Source: Psococerastis gibbosa (Eukaryota; Arthropoda; Insecta; Psocodea; Psocidae). From it: a stretch of 64,000 nt of DNA. The notes under the pieces are model-generated. The model was given only the letters and a program-made list of their open reading frames with translations. It had not been told where the DNA came from and did no database searches. The stretch lies in assembly GCA_963971405.1 (NCBI GenBank), contig OZ020488.1:46978888-47042887 (forward strand). The letters run 5' to 3'. This document shows positions 46,388-57,746 of this stretch, piece after piece (positions within the stretch are counted from its first letter, which is position 1; every line of letters begins with the position of its first letter). The translations under genes and the position numbers were made by a program.

Positions 46388-48764
46388 GTGAATGTTATGT
46401 CGTTTGTTAATTTTTCCCTATTGTGTAAAGCTCTTTTGATTTCAACATTTTCAAAAAAAATTAAAGTGTTTTTAGAATTTTTAGAATGGACCACCTTCCA
46501 AGATCAAATATACACAAAAATTAGTGGCATCACTTACAAAAAACGCACAACACTAAATAAAAAAATAAAAGAACTGAGTCAAAACCAAAATAACAAATCC
46601 AACGGAATACATCACACATCACATCGCGACACGAAACATCAGATGCGCGGGACGCACGAGTGTTCCCGGTCTAACCCCCTTCATCGATCGATGCAGACTG
46701 GGGTAGGTCAAGGCCTCACGCCTTCAGCGCAGACACTCACTACACTACCCATCACAACACATAAATTCTATCCTCGTACCGTCAACTTATCTAACACGAT
46801 TTTTAACACAAAAGAAATGGAACTTCTCAACAAGAGCCTCAATTATTGCCCCGATATAGGTCTAAACAAAAACACGTTAACCAACTTAAATGTCAGACAC
46901 TGAATTTAGCCTAAAAAACCACAATTATGAAAAACACATAGCAGCAGATATTCTGAAAAACGTCAAACTTACACACAAAAACGATAACACTAAATCTATA
47001 AAAAAGAAACTAGCCCAAGATAACCTTACACTCACCAAGGCGGATAAAGGAAATTCTATTGTCATTTAACCTACCCATGATTATGTTTCTAAAGTCTTAG
47101 ACCTCATTTCTGATGAATCCACATTCGTAAAACTTAAAGTAGACCCCACAAACAAATTCCAAAAAGCAACCAAAAAGGCCATTAAACAAAGCTCTAATAC
47201 GATACCCCAAGATATAGCCTATAAATTTACCAACATGAACCCCGTAGCTCCTTCATTTTTTGGTCTGGTTAAACTTCATAAACCCAATCAACCTATCCGC
47301 CCAGTAGTTTCGTATAACAGTGCCCCAGCCAGCAAAGTAGCTAGTTTTCTCAACAAACACATTCGCGAGCTATCAAACTTCACACCCCGCCACAGCGTCA
47401 AAAACTCATTCGAGTTGGTTTCCCGCCTTAAGCACCTTTCCTTATCCAGCAATGCCAAACTCGTCTCTTTCGATGTCAAAAATCTGTTTACTAATATTCC
47501 CGTACCCGAAGTACGTAAATTAGTTGCCCAGTCACTCTATCACAATAATACCTCGAACAGCCTTATTTCTGAGACCCTCCTTCTGTTAGACACATGCACT
47601 CATCAAAACTATTTCCGTTTCGAATCCGACTACTACCAACGATAAATAGGCCTACCTATGGGTTCTTCCCTTTCTCCCCTTCTTGCTGAAATTTTTATGG
47701 ATAACTTCGAACACAAACTTCTACTCAATAAAAATCCCCTAGTTGAATGTATATCTTTCTGGACAAGGTATGTGGATGATATCTTCTGCATTTGGACAGG
47801 AAGTAACAGACAACTAGACAATTTCTTATGTTTTATCAACACAATTCACCCAAAAATCCAATTTACCACGGAAGTAGAAGAAAACAACTCCCTGAACTTC
47901 TTAGACCTCACCATCACCAAAAATAATAGTACCCTAGACTTCAAGATATTTCGTAAAGAAACCCATAGCGATAATATAATCCCTGTTGATTCTTCTCACC
48001 CATTCCAGCACAAACACGCAGCATTCCATAGTATGATTTTTCGACTCCTTAACATCCCTATGAATGAAACCAACTATAATAATGAATTAAATACAATAAA
48101 ACAAATTGCCCAAAATAACAATTTCAATCTCAACCTAATAGACAGAATCCTACGACATAACAAAATCAAACACAACCTCAAAATAATTTACCCCTCAGAG
48201 AGCTTAAACCCGGTAACCAATAAATCATATTTCAGGATACAATACATAGAAAAAATCACAGAAAAAATAAGTAACCTCATTTCTTCTACAACAGACAAAA
48301 CACCAGCCCCGTACAACCGCAACAATTTGGCCAATAAACTCATGAACTGCAAAACCAAACCAGAAAAAGAAAAAGGCAATGGAGTTTATCGTCTAAATTG
48401 TAACGATTGTAACGCAATTTACATAGGCCAAACAGGCAGAAGCTTCAAAACTAGGGTCAGAGAACATATAACAGGTATAGGAGACACCACCACCAACAGC
48501 ACATTTGCGAAACACCTTAACTCGGAAAATCACACATTCGATCCTCACAATTGGACAGCCCTACACAAAATAAAGAAAAGTTACACTTTAAATTTTTTTG
48601 AAAATGTTGAAATCAAAAGAGCTTTACACAATAGGGAAAAATTAACAAACGACATAACATTCACACAATCATCCCCTCTAATAGATCTAGCTAGTAGGTT
48701 AGGAATAGGTAACCAGCCACGCCCCCTCCCACCCCCTCCTCCCCCCACTCCCAGTCCTATATAA
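46388..48764 (+). pseudogene. Penelope-type reverse transcriptase and GIY-YIG endonuclease, broken
   Basis: The product would be the single Penelope polyprotein, a telomerase-related reverse transcriptase followed by a GIY-YIG nuclease. Visible parts in order are an N-terminal Penelope region ('FYPRTVNLSNTIF'), 'LTLTKADKGNSIVI', 'FFGLVKLHKP', motif A 'SFDVKNLFTNIPV', 'GLPMGSSLSPLLAE', catalytic YVDD (47769-47780), and GIY-YIG ('GVYRLNC...AIYIGQTGRSFKTRVREH', 48381-48467). The C-terminus runs into the right pseudo-LTR. The frame is interrupted about three times, so this copy is not functional. Confidence 0.85.
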
Positions 48765-48844
48765 ACCAAGGTTTCCTCTCCCTAGTCACATTTGCATCTT
48801 CTCCTCGAGTTGAGCAAGTCTCAAATCGCAGATAAGGTGTAACT

Positions 48845-48911
48845 GTGCTAGTGGGTTTCCCTCTGTAGATGGCAGTTCTTGCCGAAAGCGCTCAGGGTTT
48901 TATACTAACAC
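48845..48911 (+). ncRNA. Hammerhead-like ribozyme fold in right pseudo-LTR
   Basis: Stem I has an outer GTGCTAGT/ACTAACAC (7 of 8 pairs) and an inner CCCT/AGGG. The core strand is CTGTAGAT. Stem II is GGCA-GTTCT-TGCC, followed by the invariant GAAA, a minimal stem III GCGC, and the cleavage-site dinucleotide TC before AGGG (predicted cut after 48893). Penelope pseudo-LTRs are known to carry type I hammerheads with minimal stem III. The core CTGTAGAT departs from the canonical CTGANGA, so activity is uncertain. Confidence 0.5.
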
Positions 48912-49131
48912 AAGTGGGTTTCTTAGACAAAGTTAATTTCTTAACGATTATTTGGGTTTTACTAATTCGGGTTGTTATAACAAGTTTTTCTAAAACTCTA
49001 AGTTTCTTTTATTTTTTGTTTATTCAGACCTTAACAGAAATTTAACCCCAAGACAATTATTTCCCAATTAACTATTACAGTTCCAATTCTAATTATTGAG
49101 CATGTACGGGTTCAGTCCTACCGGTTCTTAG

Positions 49132-50291
49132 ACAGGTACAGGTTTTTAAATAGTGAAGAACTTGTCATAATATCGAATTCCATAGTTGACAATTATCAAG
49201 TCAAAAATGATGAGGAGTTGCTACCACGATGCCTAGAAATTTGGACTATAATTCAAATAGAGCCAACCGGCAAGGTGAAGCTTTCCTGGACATTTGCGTT
49301 CGCGTTGAAATATGAAGGCATTGGAATTTCATTACTGCTCCCTTCTTATATTTCACTCTTTATGCAACGCCTTACTTATTCTCCCCTGCTTAGCTTACGG
49401 CCATCTGCAAGCATGTGGAGCAAAATTTATGGGGCCAGAAATTCATTAGACTTTGCGGAAGTCGGAGCTGTAGTTAACATTTTTCAACTGCTTCCCCCGT
49501 CTACTCATCCGAGACTGACGATTTCACTTAAGTACGCAGCCCTGCAATTCTTTTATGCCGAGAATTCAGTTTAGCTCAATTCTTGGAGGTCAGCTACTAA
49601 AATTGTGTGTCAGTCACTTTGATTTGTAATGTATATCACACATTTTCAATTATGAGGAATGTGAGGTAAAAAAAGGTCCAATTTTCAGCTGATTCGAGTT
49701 AAGAATTAATCGGCGTACTGGAATACACCATACACCGGGTTCTAGGGGGGGGGGGGGGTAAGTGAGACTATCGCGGAATTTTTCATATGTAAGCGTGGAT
49801 TGAGTTGCAAGCATATACCCCATTGGTCTTACTTAAACTTAAAATCATCGTCGTCAAAAGACCCATTGCAATTATTTAATTAAGGCGCTGGATCAAAATT
49901 AGTATTGAACCCGCATGAAATCAACCCAATCAACCAACTTAAAAATTCCCAGATAGCTCAAATGGCCGTTCCTAAAATATTGGACTTTCCAAAAATTTAC
50001 CGGAAATCGGTGGCAAAGGTGTAGGTTACAACATTAAAAAACATTTAGTAATGAAATTTATCACGTTCAAGCTTCTGTTTATTGAGGGATCTTTGATCAG
50101 TGCCACTGCAAATTTTATTTTTAATTAGTAATTAAATATAATATCCATGAGGTATATAGTAGAGTACAGTACACACTCCAGCCCTCGGGCTAATGAATAA
50201 AATCCCTTAGTATTATATTGTAAATATAATGGCTAATTATTAGTCTATTTGAAATTAAGTATTTTAACGAGATTCGTCTGCCTATTGAGAC
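49132..50291. other. No gene recognised, 49.1-52.4 kb
   Basis: A 118-codon open frame at 49218-49574 has no recognisable family. 51251-52439 is also blank apart from a ~22-G run at 52265-52290. Confidence 0.4.
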
Positions 50292-50528
50292 CAGTGGCGG
50301 CGCTAGAATTTTTTAAGGCGGGGGACCATGGGGGGCATGGCTTCTATCTGGGGGGGGCCAATGAAAAAACAAAATATTTTTCATTGGGAGTAGGTATACG
50401 GTTCAATAATTCTGACATTTTACAACATGTAAAATGTCTCAAAAGTGGGGGGGGGGGTCCCGGAAGGGCCGGAGAAACTGTTGGGGGGGGGGCAGGCCCC
50501 CTCGGGGACCCCCGTAGCGCCGCCACTG
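50292..50528. mobile_element. hAT-like MITE, 237 bp
   Basis: Perfect 14-bp inverted ends CAGTGGCGGCGCTA are flanked by 8-bp direct repeats ATTGAGAC and ATTAAAAC (6 of 8). G-rich interior, no coding. Confidence 0.6.
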
Positions 50529-50559
50529 ATTAAAACGGCGACCAATAAATGTGTGCAGG

Positions 50560-51250
50560 GTGTATGTATGTATATCGATTTTAGGAAACACTAACTTCCG
50601 TAAAAATTATCCGAACTTGATTAAACTTGGCACAAAAATTGATCACACAAATATCTTGATCGAGTTTGTTAACCAGCATGATGCGCCATTTGGCTTCAAG
50701 ATGGCGGCCAATCAAGGGCTTACAAACTCATATATCAGTTAATATTGGTCGCAGGCGGATGGAATAAGGTGTGACGGAAATCCGGTATTTTATCTATGAC
50801 AGTAACAATTTTTACGACTACAACGATATCAAGATGATGCGGCCAGTCAAACTGAAAATAATAACGTGATACTTCATATTATCCGATTTTGATGAAACGT
50901 GGCACAAAAATTAATGACATTAATGTCTTATTAAGTTCGTAAACCAGTCTGATCCGTTCTTTGATTTCAAGATCTAAATCTCAATAAAATCATATCATAC
51001 GCTAGTTAGTTAGTAGGCCTATATCGGTTGTAGAGGGATGGAAGCGAATGTGTCTGAATTAAGCAGAAATAAGTATTTTTATCCGAGATAATGGCAATTT
51101 TATTAAAGAGTGACACGAGAAATGACGATCTTACTTTATACTTTTTTTGTCGATTAGGCCCTTGTTGATTACTTGATTGTATAATTTAACAGAAAAAAAA
51201 ATAGTGATTTCAAGATGGCGCCCATGCAGTTGAAGTGGAAATAATCCGTG
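50560..51250. repeat. Dispersed repeat family 2, copy 2 (internally repeated)
   Basis: Same blocks as 1985-2310, followed by two more diverged units (from about 50870 and 51000), each with a 'ttatccga...aaac(t/g)tggcacaaaaatt' or 'ttggtcgcag/tcggttgtag' landmark and 'caagatg(g)cg'. Confidence 0.55.
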
Positions 51251-52439
51251 ATAGGCTACTTGTCTAAAAGTTCACATTGTTGTCTACATAGCGTCTACAA
51301 AGGAAGAAAGCGGGGTCAACGATTTGCGAAATACATATGTTCTAGTGTTTTTTACGCAATCATTTATAAGGGAATTAAGTATAGAAACCGCCGTCCTGGA
51401 TTCTCCCTACACCCGATCAGCCAGAGCCGAAAGGATTTTTTTCATTTTGGCCAGCAGCATGTGAAGATACATATACACATATAATATGTATGTGTATATG
51501 AGGTGATGTCCAATTGTATGTGCTTCATGTATATACCGTAACTTATTTCTGAACTGTTTATTTGATATTTTAAAAAAACCATTGCACGGACGGAAAATGA
51601 CTTGTTGAGTCAAGCAATACTATTTACTGAGATCGTGCTCATCGCATTTTCAATGGGCCTGCCAAACATCTGTTTTGTCTCATGACTCAAATCAATTTCA
51701 GTTTGAAAACCATTTTTGCGAGATATTTTGGGTTTTATTGCCCTTATTGTACAGAAGATTGCGTCATCGAGTGGCTCTTGTTTGGAAGGCACATAATTTC
51801 TCAATGAATGATTCATAGCTGACATTTTCTCCCAAATTATGTATAGGCCTAGGTTAAATCCTATCATGTTGGCTTAAATCAATTTGAGAAGCTGATAGTT
51901 AATCCAGAAATGCTTATAGCGATAACTGAGGCGCTGGCCGGAATATATAGCTAAGTACTGCCTACTGACTGAATTAATGAATATTTCAACAATCTCATAT
52001 CGCATGGGTTGCTGAGATATCCGGTTATTGTGAAGTTGACAGGGTCTCAATCTCGAGCACAGCAAGCAGTCCTTTTGGATTCATCTGGGGCACAGCATGC
52101 CATGTTGCAGAATCCATCCAGCACATTTCACACAAGTCAACTACGAGTAGGCCTATAATGGGCCCATCACTATAAACTCGTTTCATTTTTTCACCTTTGC
52201 AAAAACCATCCTATATGGCTATTCACGAAATTCCTGAAATGCTTCAGCGGAGAAGTGGCAAATTTTTATGTAGGGGGGGGGGGGGGGGGGTAACATTTAC
52301 TATTTTGTATTTACATTTTTCCGAACATCCTATTGATGGGGCCCTGACTCCGTCAATTAATCAATAGGCAATCAAATCAGTGCCGGAGAAACCCCTGTGG
52401 GGGCCGTGGGTATAAACGTTAATTTCCAGGGTTTCAAAC

Positions 52440-54095
52440 ATAAAAAGACCATTTTTTTTTTTTGTGCCCTACTTATGGGATTTTAGGGGTGTCGCTAGAT
52501 GCGGAATGTTTCCCCGACACGACGACACATGGTTTAAAAGGTGTTTTTGGTATTTTTTTCAACCGAGTGCCATGACATGGTTGGAAAGCGGAGGTGATTT
52601 CGAGGCGATTCACATGGTTTTTGCTTCGATGGGTTTCATACCGTTCGATTTGAGGGCGTTTCAAAGTTGGTTTAGGAAAGCGTACTGCTGCCTCTCTACT
52701 CCTTACCTCTCTCTTACCCCCATGGCCCCTTCTGACTCAACTCCATCCTCCCCCAAGTAATGAATGTTTTCTTCCAGCATCTACAGGACTCCTCCTGATG
52801 TGAGATGGAAGTGGTTTTAGGATTTTATGTGGCCGACAAGAAAAATGCGAAATCCCTGTTCTAACAGGTCAAATTCGGCAATTTTTCCCATTTTTTTGAA
52901 TACCCTTCTTGCGGCCCCGGTTAGGTTAGGGGGGTGGGGTCACCAGTAGATTTCTTTCTGATGCGGTTTTTTCGATTCCATTTGCGGTCCTGACCAATAG
53001 TTGTCATTGAGGACCATACCGATTCGATGGGGCTTGCGTTCTAGACGCATTTGAAAAACGCTCCCTATCCCTTATACATAGGATTTTTTACATTTCATAC
53101 AATTTTAAGAAATTCTCTCGATGGTTAGTCGACTTTTTTCACTCAGGCGTGGGGTTTTATGTGGGCGACAAGAAAAATGCGAAATCCCGCTTCTCACTGG
53201 TCAAATTCGGCAATTTTTCCCTTTTTTTTAATATCCTTGTTCTAGCCCTGACGCCACACAATGATCGATACACAATACGCGATACCTGATCTCCCACTAG
53301 TTTTTCAAGCCGCATCTACCTGCCAGGGTCATACAATTTAAAGAGGCAATTTTTCGTTTTTTTTTTTTTTTTTTGCGCCCATTTTTTTTTACTTTTTTTG
53401 GGGTCGACATGGGTGTCGCTAGACGCGGGATTTCATCCCGAACACGACGATATATGGTTTATGGGGTGGTTTTTCCATAGGTTGCCAGCTAGCCCGGGAT
53501 CAGTGCCTATTTGAAGGATTTCGGGGACTCGGGGCCTGTGACGTCATCACCCATGCATTCTTATGAGAAATTTTGGTCAAAATGGTCCGATTGCCATGAA
53601 TAGCACATGGTTGGAAAGAGGAAGTGATTTCGAGCCGATTCGCCCGGTTTTTACTCTGATTCGTTTGATACCGTCCGATTTGAGGGCGTTGCAAAGTCGG
53701 TTTTCAAGGTATGTTGCACAAGTTAAGGTGGTGGGGACGCCGGTAGATTTCTTTTTAATGCGGGTTTTTCGATTCCATTTGCGGTCCTGACCAATAGTTG
53801 TCATTGATGACCATACCGATTCGATGGGGTTTGCGTTCTAGACGCATTTGAAAAAAGCTCCCTATCCCTTATACATTATACAATTTTAAGAAATTCTCTC
53901 GATGGTTAGTCGACTTTTTCACTCAGACGTGGGGTTTTATGTGGGCGACAAGAAAAATGCGAAATCCCGGTTCTCACTGGTCATATTCGGCAATTTTTCC
54001 CCTTTTTTTGAATATCCTTCTTCCGGCCCTGACGCCTTACATTCATCGGTACACACTGCGCGGCACATGATTTCCCAGTAGTTTTTCCAGCCGCA
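52440..54095. repeat. 802-bp satellite, left block (two diverged units)
   Basis: The landmark 'tgtcgctagacgcgg' occurs at 52490 and 53414, and other landmarks (poly-T then 'gcgc', 'gattccatttgcggtcctgacc', 'gtgggcgacaagaaaaatgcg') repeat in the same order. The first unit is rearranged: 52676-52825 holds foreign sequence, and a 'ggttaggttaggggggtgggg' junction lies at 52919-52937. The block ends abruptly at about 54095, where a retrotransposon begins. Confidence 0.85.
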
Positions 54096-54105
54096 GCTTG
54101 ATCCG

Positions 54106-55243
54106 ATGGCCTTGTTAGGCTTGCCAAGTACGCTAAGGGACCTTCACAGCCTTCTGGAGGATAGCGGCCGGTATCGAATCCGGAAGGATGTAAAGTCTCT
54201 TGTTGACAGAGCTTTTTTGCTCTCTTCGCAAGTTGAAGCCTCTGGTCAGCCCATGGATGTCCCGGGACGACCTGACCCTGTGGTCCCGGTTCCTGTCCCG
54301 GTTCTTGCCCCGGTAATTACGAGGACAGTGGTGCAGGCAGGGCCGGCGGGTGATAATATCCCCCATCCCCCTCTACTGAGGTCATTGCCGGACCGGCTAG
54401 CGTTTGTGTCCCTACGCCTGTTTCTATGGGTGAGAGTGCTGGCCCTGTGTTCCCAAATGTTTCGTCTGTGGCCGAGCCCACTGATGGAAGTGGCTGGCGG
54501 GTGCATGGGTAGCACGCGAGAGTGTCTGGAAGGCTCCCTTTGGTTGCCAGGGCGCCTGCCTCTGCGCGGAAGCGTGGTCTTGCTTTGCCGGCAGTTGTTG
54601 TCACGGCTCCTCCTGGTGCCGCCTACGCCGAGGTGCTGCGAGGTGCTCGTTGTAACATGCGTGTTGTCGGGGCCCAGGTTGCCGGAGTGCGCCGCTGCTG
54701 GAAGTGAGGGGCGATGCTGCTGCATTGGAGCGGGAGCTTGTTCGGGTGCTTCCCTCGTGCCAGGTCCGAGCGGCGATCAACTACAGGAGGGTCACCCTCT
54801 TTGGGGTTGACGCCTCTCTGGAGGCCGAGGACGTGAGGGTGGCACTTTCGGAGAGGTTCCCTTCAGCAAAAAATGTGAAGCTGGTGCCATCTAGAGATGG
54901 CACGCAGGTGGCGACAGTGTCCCTCTCTCCTGCGGAGGCAGCAGTTCTGCTGAGTTCCAGGCACTTCGTGGTAGCCTGGAGCAGATGCCGCGTGAAGGAA
55001 TCTGCTCCACGATGGTGCGCGAAGTGTCTGCGTCCTTCTCACGGCCCGGGAGGGTGTACCGGGTCAAGGGACTTCCGCAGCGTGTGCCACAGGTGCGGGC
55101 AGGATGGCTACAGGAGGGACATTTGTCGGGCCACTCCCAAATGCCCCCGTTGTGCGGCAGATGGCGGCGATGCTGGCCACGTTTTCGGGGGGGCAGCCTG
55201 TGGCTTTGCCATGGGGCGGGGCTCGGCTCGGTCAGCTCCCTAG
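54106..55243 (+). pseudogene. ORF1 (gag-like) of copy 1, frameshifted
   Basis: The N-terminus, 'LHSLLEDSGRYRIRKDVKSLVDRA', parallels copy 3 ('LQSLANKSGKYKIRRDLRGLIEEA'). A Pro/Val-rich stretch follows, then 'AAYAEVLRGAR' in a second frame and a third frame (54704-55243) with the RNA-binding end. That end has three zinc knuckles: CAKCLRPSHGPGGC (CX2CX4HX4C), CHRCGQDGYRRDIC (His replaced by Tyr) and CPRC...H...C. Three knuckles are usual for R1/TRAS-type ORF1. At least two frameshifts break it. ORF1 proteins bind element RNA and direct it to the nucleus or target. Confidence 0.75.
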
Positions 55244-55349
55244 ATGTAGGTCAGTTGTAACCTCCTGTCAAGCTGAGTCCTCCAGTGGTGAGGCCGCCGG
55301 TGTGATCTGTGTCTTTACGTCGGTCTGCATGGGCGGCTGCAGTACTGGA

Positions 55350-55763
55350 CGAGGCCCTTAAAAAGGCAAGGGAGGTTCTTGACCTCTCGGAAGTTGGCGT
55401 CTCGATCCGAGGGTGCCGAAAGGCACAGAGTGGCAATCTGGTGCTGGAAGTCGAAGGCAGCGGAAAGGCCGATATTTTTCGGAGGAAACTGGCACCTCTG
55501 CTGAAAGGCTTCAAAGTGAGGAGTACAATATGGCGAAGTTCATTGTCAAGGACAGTGACTTCGTTGAGGAGGTGGCTATCCAACAGGCGCTTGCCGAGTT
55601 GGGGGTGGAATGCTACTCCATTAAGACCATGAAGTGGCAGGCGGTCGTTCAGGCACCAGTTCATCAGGTACACACGCTGCTCCAGACCAAGAAAAGGATT
55701 AAAATCGGTTGGTTCACTTGCCGAATAAAGCCTATGGTGCTCATGAATGGGTGTTTTCGGTGC
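55350..55763 (+). pseudogene. ORF1 C-terminal half, type B, inside copy 1
   Basis: 'LKKAREVLDLSEVGVSIRGC' through 'GWFTCRIKPMVLMNGCFRC' follows copy 3's ORF1 almost base for base. It breaks off within the first zinc knuckle and joins ORF2 sequence. One frameshift near 55530 relative to copy 3 ('RSTIWRSSL' versus 'RSSHNMAKF'). Confidence 0.75.
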
Positions 55764-56668
55764 AGACGTCCGATCCTCCGGCGTGTGTGCGTCAAGGGGG
55801 TTGTAGTCCTTTTCTCCGCATCATTCAATTATCTGGGTGTCACGATAGACTCGGCTCTGACTTTCGGAAGGCACTTCCTCCGTGTTTCAGAAAAGTCAGA
55901 AGCGATAGCCTCGGCTCTCGGAAGGCTGATGCCCAATCTTGGGGGTCCCAAGGAGGAGCGTCGGAGGCTCCTCATGGGCGTGGTTTCCTCAGTGATGGTT
56001 TACGCCTATCCAGTCTGGGCACACAAGCTGGGCGTTAAACGCAACGTGAACTTGCTGCAGCGGGTGCTGTGGCGTTGTGCCCTAAGGTGCATCACTGGAT
56101 ACAGGACGGTGTCAGGTGCTGCAGCGGCGGTCATAGCACGGTGAGGGCACTTATGGAGGTCGGTGCAAGTGTGGCGAGTGGCTCGGACAGATCCACGGCC
56201 AAGACCATGGCGAAAAGTACCATGCTTTTACTTTGGCAGCAGCGGAGGGAGACGGTAGAGCCCAGGGATCAGGGCGCCTGGACAAAGCGGCTGATTCCCG
56301 ATGTTGCAGAGTGGGTGGAGCGGCCTAGGGGGAGGTCAAGTTACCGCCTTACGCAGATGCTGACGGGCCACGGGTGTTTCGAGTCCTTCCTACACCGCAT
56401 TCGCAGAGCAGACGCCCCAGTGTGTCATCATTGTGGAGCCGGAGACGACACCGCGGAACACACCTTGATGGCTTGCCCGGCATGGGCTTCAGAGAGGGCG
56501 GTGTTGGTGACGGCTATAGGTAATTTCTCCCCGGAGGACGTCATCAGGTACATGCTGTTGGATATTCGGTGCTGGGACGCCTTTGTGTCATTCTGCGAGG
56601 TTGTTCTTTCGCGGAAGGAGGAGGCGGAGAGACAAAGGCAGCGGGACCCAGTCCAGCCGGCTCCGTAG
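55763..56668 (+). pseudogene. ORF2 C-terminal region of copy 1 (post-RT domain)
   Basis: It starts at 'SASFNYLGVTIDSALTFGRH', the conserved region after the RT palm in R1-clade LINEs, and runs through 'VMVYAYPVWA' and 'YRTVSGAAAAVIA'. After a frameshift near 56140 it continues to 'SSYRLTQMLTGHGCFESFLHRI' and the C-terminal motif CHHC-X8-H-X4-C (56423-56476). No YADD and no endonuclease remain. Confidence 0.8.
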
Positions 56669-56989
56669 TTAAGTGTTAAGTGTTAAGTTAAGTGATATTT
56701 GTCTGTTACATATGTTTTCGTTCATTTAAAAAAAAAAAAATACGTAAGTAGATGACTAGTGTATTTTGTATTTTTAGGATTTGTAGTTGGTAAGTCTTGT
56801 GCTATTGTGCATTTTGGGTATTTTGTTTGTAACTTGTGTGCTACTGTGGGGGTGGCAAGTATTGCTGCTATGATGACCCCGGCACTGGAGGACTCAGCGG
56901 TTGTGTGTCTTGTACTCCAATGATCTCTTGCGTCTGAAGTAATGCCTAACGGCGGTTCCAGGCGTAAGGGGGAGGAGAGAAGCGGGGGT

Positions 56990-57085
56990 CATGAGTTTTT
57001 AGTGAGTAAGAGTCTCCCATACCCTCCGCCATTATCCTAGGATACTGGGCGGGGGAATCCATGATGGATATTCTCGACCTCCTTA
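56990..57085 (+). promoter_or_regulatory. Conserved 3' end with hairpin, shared by all three LINE copies
   Basis: The last ~190 bp before poly(A) are almost identical in the three copies. They include a fold CCGCC-ATTATCCTAGGATACTG-GGCGG with a TCCTAGGA palindrome in its loop (also at 58046-58075 and 61458-61490). A common 3' end is what a trans-acting reverse transcriptase would recognise; that role is inference. Confidence 0.5.
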
Positions 57086-57106
57086 ACAAAAAACAAAAAA
57101 AAAGAA

Positions 57107-57215
57107 GGTTAGGTTAGGTTAGGTTAGGTTGGGTTAGGTTAGGTTAGGTTAGGTTAGGTTAGGTTAGGTTAGGTTAGGTTAGGTTAGGTTAGGTTAGGTT
57201 AGGTTAGGTTAGGTT
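57107..57215 (+). repeat. Telomeric (TTAGG)n array 1
   Basis: About 22 units with one TTGGG variant. G-rich strand on +. Lies between the poly(A) of retrotransposon copy 1 and the truncated 5' end of copy 2. Confidence 0.97.
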
Positions 57216-57714
57216 CATGCTTTTACTCTGGCAGCAGCGGTGGGACACGGTCGAGCCCAGGGATCAGGGCGCCTGGACAAAGCGCTTGATTCCCGACGTT
57301 GCAGAGTGGGTGGAGCGGCCTAGGGGGAGGTCAAGTTACCGCCTTACGCAGATGCTGACGGGCCACGGGTGTTTCGAGTCGTTCCTTCACCGCATCCGTC
57401 GAGCAGACGCCCCAGTGTGTCATCATTGTGGAGCCGGAGACGATACCGCGGAGCACACCTTGATGGCATGCCCGGCATGGGCTCCAGAGAGGGCGGTGTT
57501 GGTGACGGCTATAGGTAATTTCTCCCCGGAGGACGTCGTCAGGTGCATGGTGTTGGATATTCGGTGCTGGGACGCTTTTGTGTCTTTCTGCGAGGTTGTT
57601 CTTTCGCGGAAGGAGGAGGCGGAGAGGCAAAGGCAGCGGGACCCAGTCCAGCCGGCTCCGTAGTGATGTGTTAAGTGTTAAGTTAGGTGATATTTGTCTG
57701 TTATATATGTTTTC

Positions 57715-57746
<32 letters not shown>

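Larger units (their letters stand above)
46003..49021 (+). mobile_element. Penelope-like element with inverted pseudo-LTRs
   Basis: Two inverted arms (46041-46469 and 48583-49024, about 430-440 bp, nearly identical) bracket a Penelope-type coding region. A 13-bp direct repeat, ATTCAAACCTTAA / ATTCAGACCTTAA (45990-46002 and 49022-49034), flanks the element as a target duplication with one mismatch. A 38-bp tail (46003-46040) lies outside the left arm, as known for Penelope elements. Near-identity of the arms suggests a fairly young insertion. The coding region is broken, with about three breaks. Confidence 0.85.
45845..49131 (+). mobile_element. HINE-like element interrupted by a Penelope-like insertion
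   Basis: The left part (45845-46002) and right part (49022-49131, ending CTACCGGTTCTT) belong to one copy of the diverged HINE subfamily. The Penelope-like element at 46003-49021 separates them, so the Penelope insertion is the younger event. Confidence 0.65.
54096..57106 (+). mobile_element. Telomere-targeted R1-clade LINE (TRAS/SART-like), copy 1, mosaic
   Basis: Order: ORF1 of type A (54106 to about 55245), a 3' UTR-like piece (55246-55349), the C-terminal half of a type B ORF1 (55350-55762, nearly identical to 60577-60997), the C-terminal third of ORF2 (55763-56668), a 3' UTR, and a poly(A)-rich end. Endonuclease and the catalytic RT are missing. The left end is fused directly to satellite, not to TTAGG, so the native 5' end is lost. 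The 3' junction is A(n)-GGTTAGG. Confidence 0.85.
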
